Source: Punica granatum
Taxonomy: Eukaryota > Streptophyta > Magnoliopsida > Myrtales > Lythraceae
Assembly: GCF_007655135.1 (NCBI RefSeq)
Contig: NC_045128.1
Span: 6,076,001 to 6,140,000, forward strand
DNA length: 64,000 nucleotides
Direction of reading: 5' to 3'
Part shown: piece by piece, positions 59,453 through 64,000 of the stretch
How the letters are laid out: every line of letters begins with the position of its first letter
Position numbering within the stretch: position 1 is the first letter of the stretch
The notes under the pieces: generated by a model
What the model was told of the DNA's origin: nothing
Databases searched by the model: none
What the model saw: the letters and a program-made list of their open reading frames with translations, nothing else
Made by a program: the position numbers and the translations under genes

Positions 59453-60214
59453 TGGATAAATCTAGGCACTTTGTTCGCCTTTAAGTATTTGCTCTGTTTT
59501 TTGGGCTCCTACTCCGAAGAAATAGTCTCCATTCTCGTGTTCTAGATCAGTCTAAGGTTCTGTTGTGAGGAAACAAAACTTTTGTTGAGCAGATTCATAT
59601 CTCCATTGTGATAGATATTCTGAATGTGGCAATTTTCTCCATTGGTGCAGCAACAAGGGATATTGATGAATCCGGCAATCCAGTAGACAAAGTTGGTCAA
59701 GGACTTCACAATTCCCTTCCCCCGCCTATCAAATCAGATCCTCTGAGTTATCTTTTTTTAGTCCTGTATTTTTTCTTAAGATTAAAGTGCTATTTGTCTA
59801 CTTTTGGATAGATAAACTTTTTAGTTCATGGACCGTATTAGTCCATGATGGACGTATTGTGAGGACATATTACATTTTGTTGTGTGAGATCGTATTATGG
59901 ATGTTTAGTTTTGTTGATGGATTGATGAGACATATTATTTTTTATTGTTGTGGATTAATCTAAATCTATGTCGATATTATATTTGCCGTGATTACTGATT
60001 ATGGGTGGGATATTTTCGGTTTTATTTAGCGAGACAAAAAAATCTACAGGTTCAAACAGGGTACCCGGAACTTGTGGTATAATATAGGTTCCGGTTCCAG
60101 GATTCAACAGGGTAGGGACCGATTCCAAAATCTTGGAACTGATCTCTTACAAGGTAGAGTCCGAGTATCGTGAAAAAAACGGTGTATCCGGAACCGATAA
60201 TTCCTAACTTCTTG

Positions 60215-60807
60215 TATGCGTCCAATGAGTTTTGAGAGAGAGAAAGAACCTGAGGAAACTCGTGACATAAGCATTGAGAATAAAAAAGAATTTTGGTGTG
60301 AACTCTTATATTTAGAAGTTTAATTGAACTCGACTAATCCAGTCAGTCGGATTAGCTCACTGAGGAGTAAAACTCTTTCAACGTAAATTTTCTCAATTTA
60401 TGAGAGAATATACTCATATTATATACATATATATGTCTCTTTCTTTCATATGTAATTACTTCTTTCTTATGTAAGTCATTTTTATCCCAAAAAAAAAAAG
60501 AGTCACTTTCCTCCGTGCGCAAAAAATCTCTATTTAGTACAGTGACATTAATATGTAAGTCATTTTTATCCATATTATGAGATAATAAAAAATTAACTCA
60601 TATTATATACATATATATATATATATTTCTTTCTTTCATATGTAATCACTTTTTTCTTATATAAGTCATTTTTATCCCAAAAAAAAAGTCACTTTCTTTC
60701 GTACGCAAAAATTCTCTATTCAGTACAGCGACATTAATCCTTATTCATGTCCTTTTGTCATCCTTTTACCTGTCGATGTTGTGGTGGATACCGAAAGTTA
60801 TGATACG
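60215..60807. repeat. Tandem duplication of about 184-bp spacing
   Basis: The block tcatattatatacat...cagtacagtgacattaat (60414-60554) recurs at 60598-60738, including gtaagtcatttttatccc and the ttcagtacag string, with small differences. No gene is supported. Confidence 0.7.
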
Positions 60808-61250
60808 GGAGTCAAGGTCCTGTCTCTCCCCACATGACCCTCGCCGTGTAGCTGCTGAATAATGTGGGCCCTCAAACTACATTCAGGGATACAGAGCTGA
60901 TTACCATTGAAAAGAAAACCATCATGCAACACATAATCCGTTCTCTCTCCAGCCCGAACTCTAGCAAGTGTCACAGAAAAATTGGGGTCGACTTCAAGCA
61001 ACTCAGCAAAAGAACTAAAGCCAGGTACCTCAATTGTCATCCTGTTTAGAACGCTACACCTCTGACTAAGAGCATCAACAACGCGATTAGTAACTCCACT
61101 CTTATGCTTCACCACGAAAGTGAATCGCTCCAGGTAAGCCACCCACGATGCATGATGGGCTGACACCTTATCCTGGCTATGGAGGTGTTTTAGGACCTCA
61201 TGGTCGGTATACAAAATGAACTCCTTATGGAAAAGATAATGCTGCCAGTG
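60808..61250 (-). pseudogene. CRM pol fragment (RNase H end to integrase N-terminus)
   Basis: The minus strand reads HYLFHKEFI, YTDHEVLKHLHSQDKVS, LERFTFVVKHKSGVTN, VPGFSSFAELLEVDP and IIQQLHGEGHVGRDRTL, matching CRM1 bases about 32900-33335. This copy lacks the CRM1 frameshift and retains QQLHG where CRM1 has a stop. It ends abruptly on both sides, abutting the duplicated block at 61252. Confidence 0.9.
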
Positions 61251-61251
61251 T

Positions 61252-64000
61252 TAGAGGGGATGATTCCCCCTGCCCGTAGATCACGGTTCAGTTTCGGGCT
61301 AGTTTCGGGGTACAATTACAGTTTATCGCTTTTGTTTGTTCAAGAATTTCATAACCCGTTCCCGAGAACCGTAACCGAAATAAGTAAAGAAAATCGACCC
61401 TCACGATTATGGGTTGTTACGGTTCGGTTCTCGGGTTACCCGAGAAAATCGTCCGAAGACATCTACATTGTTGGAAAAATCGAAAAAAATTAACAAAAAC
61501 TTAAAGTAAGAACAAGTGACCTTTGTTGATTAGCTAAAGCGAAAGAAAATTTAAAAGAAGAAAGGAAGCGAACCGTCGTGAGCCAAAGGAGTGAGGGTTG
61601 AAGCATGAGCACAGAGCAGAGACGACACTCATTGAGAAGAGAAGGGAGATGAGGGTTTGCAATTGCAATAGAGAAGTGGAGGAGTGGGAACAGTCTAGGT
61701 TTTGAAGGGTTTTGATGAGGTCTCACTAAGCAGTGGGTTGTAGGCAAACTTAGTAGGCTTACTGGGCTGGGCTGAGAAATTTAATTATAATGCAAACTCG
61801 AGGAGGGTCGGGGTATTCGGGGTTGTGACTTTGAAACTCATCCCCATCCCCATCCCCATAACCGAAAAAGACAGAGAAAATCGAACTGTGATCTAACCGA
61901 ACCAAAAATTTACTACGGGTAAAGGTGGTTCAGATCGAGTTTTCGGGGCAGTTGAGTTTTTTTATCAACCCTATCCCCCGGCCCTTACTGCTTGCATCAC
62001 TGCATGCATTCATCAATTTGATTTTCATTTGTGAGATTTCACGTGTTCATTTATATTTATTTCTCTTTTCTCTATATATAGGGGTCATCATCGTCCCTCA
62101 TAATTGGAAAAAAAAAATTGAAGTGCACCAACCCACTTTGCACAAATCTATATTATCATGCTATTTTAATTTAAAAAAAATAAAAAAGGAGAATCTATGG
62201 ATGATCACTTACTGTAATATGGTTAAAAAAACCGGAAAGAGACAAATGCAATTTGCCCCGAACTATGGAGTCTTGCTAAGTTTACCTTCCAACCTCTAAG
62301 ATTTTGCATGATGTCCCGAACCCCTTGGTGAAAAATAAGCATTGTGCCCCTCTCACCAAAATCAGAGGATTTTTTTTTTCTTCCTATTCAAAGGACCAAT
62401 TTCCAGAACATTTTTCTATTAAGTTAGACGTCCGATTGGAGTGCTCTTGGAGTCTTTAGAAACCGTGTGCCGAATACTACAATTTAGAATGACATAAAAA
62501 CATAAGGTAGACATTCGGATTTTGACACAAAACTGAAAGATTAACTATGCAATAACTCTTCAACCACTCAACGAAATTAATTGCTATGCATACTTATAAC
62601 TTCCTTGTGATCTCTAAAATATAGCCATATAAAAATTTAAGGGCGAAAATAATATATCAAGGAATCACCGATACCTAGGGGGAGAAAGTTCGAAATTGAG
62701 AATTAGACTCTTAAGATTGTAAGGAAGTTATGCGACAATTAACTTCGTTGAGCAGCTAAAGGGTTATTGAGTAGTTAATTTTGTGACAAAATCCAAATTT
62801 TGACCTCATTTTTTGATGTTATTCATTATTGTTTAGAGCTTCCAATTAATTCCAACCTATAGTAGCTAGTTCGCACAAGGTTTCCAACGATACCAAGAAC
62901 ACCCAAATCAGAGGTCTACTACCAGAGAAAGATGTTCTCAAATTTGATAATTTGAATAAGAAGAAGAAAAATCACTGATATCGGTCAGAGGGGCATTGGG
63001 CTTATTTTTCACTGAAGTCTAGGGCACCGTCTAAAATTTGAAAGTTGGATAGCAAACATAAAAGCACCCAATAGTTTGGGGGCCAAATTACATTTATCTC
63101 AATCTGAAATGATTTTTGGTGATAAGATTAGAAAGAGCAGTATAATATATACTCTCATTTACCTATCGGGAAGGAACTCTTGTGCTGACTAGTTAGTGAG
63201 AAGTACTTGTCAATTACCTTTGGGAGTTCATTTGTACCAGCATCCCCCAACGAGGGTCAGATGGCTATTTTCTGACAATATAGTTGGGACTTTCATGCCC
63301 AGCCTTTGCATTTTTTTTAGTTTATTTTTGTTTTTGTAACGAGCCTTCGCCCCGTTAATTATCAGGAAAAAAAAATCTTCTCATTTACATAAAGCTATAT
63401 AGTCCACTACCTGCATGCCGATATTCTCATTCACCTACCTGTTACGATGCTGGTAATGTTTTCACAGATCATATGATGAGATCTGATGACCAAAAAATTT
63501 ATGGTTGCATGGAGAATTTCGGATGTTTCATTGGCCAGCGTGGATCAGGTGGTTGGCTAGTATTGCCGACGGGGCCAGGACTCCCATCACCAATTGATAG
63601 CTGCTATAATGCATGATTACATATCATGTGGTTTGTGACGACCAGTTCGTTCTCTCTTCTAGAAAAATGACAAAATTGATCTGTCTACTATATTATATCC
63701 GACCAATATTAAAACTACACTACTAACCGAGATTGATCTGCACGATATTAATCCCCCCGAGAAATGGAGATCAAGGAGAAACTCCCAGAGGTGAGGGTCC
63801 CCTCGCGGGCGCTTATCGCCCCCTTGAGACTGCCAAAGTCATGGGCAACCTCCGAGATGCTACGGTGCTGGGAGTTGCATGACGCTATCACTATCTTATT
63901 TACTTTGGAGATATTGTCTGAGATATTGTTCCTTCTTTTCTTCCTTTGAACAAATTTGCAAATCCCAGAGTGGTGGTAGGTCAGCCCTTGATAAATGCCT
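61252..64000. repeat. Long duplicated block, copy 2, cut by window end
   Basis: Collinear with 6388-9560 in the same orientation (tagaggggatgattccccct, then the cggttctcgggtt, accgaaaaagacagag and aatttgccccgaactatgga strings). It has about 105 bases at 61290-61395 that copy 1 lacks, and lacks the segment 9036-9538. The last 22 bases still match copy 1, so the similarity continues beyond the window. Confidence 0.78.

Larger units (their letters stand above)
54347..60206 (+). mobile_element. hAT transposon, full length, inactive
   Basis: Starts TAGGAGTGTACACGG, ends CGATAATTCCTA, and is flanked by an exact 8-bp duplication ACTTCTTG (54339-54346 and 60207-60214). The 5860 bp include a degraded transposase gene and a 1.7-kb LTR insertion. 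Subterminal regions are full of ggttccggttcc, tagggtagggtccg and acccgga motifs, in opposite orientation at the two ends. It inserted about 350 bases upstream of the SMR start codon. Confidence 0.95.

Overview
This is plant nuclear DNA, almost certainly from a eudicot. It is AT-rich, its genes have plant-type introns, and it is packed with plant transposable elements: Ty1/copia, CRM-clade Ty3/gypsy, hAT, and Tourist-like and other MITEs. I do not name a species, because nothing in the window identifies one without a database search.

Only two genes look intact, both on the + strand. An intronless arginine decarboxylase (ADC, 10585-12681) has a TATA box, a G-box and a strong hairpin in an AUG-free leader. 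A 12-exon copper amine oxidase (CuAO, 46982-50849) encodes 760 residues with the TPQ tyrosine, the copper histidines and a C-terminal AKL peroxisome signal. They act at the two ends of the same route (arginine to agmatine to putrescine, then oxidation of putrescine), so their linkage is notable. Between them lie two decayed fragments of a further ADC paralogue facing each other as an inverted repeat (29128-36358). One is split by a CRM retrotransposon and the other by a solo LTR.

Layout: 1-~1130, decayed copia gag and LTR on the minus strand. 3.5-5.1 kb, a GC-rich repeat remnant. 6.4-9.5 kb, first copy of a block that recurs at 61.3 kb to the window end. 10.1-12.9 kb, ADC. 15.9-17.5 kb, a tandem array of about 18 hairpin-forming 90-bp units, then a GC-rich hairpin and a foldback element. 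19-21.2 kb, two MITEs. 22.5-26.6 kb, copia element 1. 29.1-36.4 kb, the ADC pseudogene pair with CRM insertions. 39.6-45.1 kb, copia element 2, itself containing a hAT-derived MITE (41649-42317) and a chimeric non-autonomous CRM element (42711-44509) carrying a fragment of a host PRP6/STA1 gene. 45.1-45.6 kb, an LTR fragment with a plastid 16S rRNA insert. 47-51 kb, CuAO. 53.2-54 kb, a SIAMESE-related CDK-inhibitor gene broken by a solo LTR. 54.3-60.2 kb, a full-length but decayed hAT transposon with exact 8-bp target duplications, carrying a 1.7-kb solo LTR. 60.8-61.25 kb, a CRM pol fragment.

Many insertions can be ordered by nesting and by exact target-site duplications read from the sequence. 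Most stops in the element ORFs are explained by C-to-T or G-to-A changes, the usual decay of methylated repeats. Coordinates of TSDs, LTRs and exons were read by eye. Percent identities are manual estimates.
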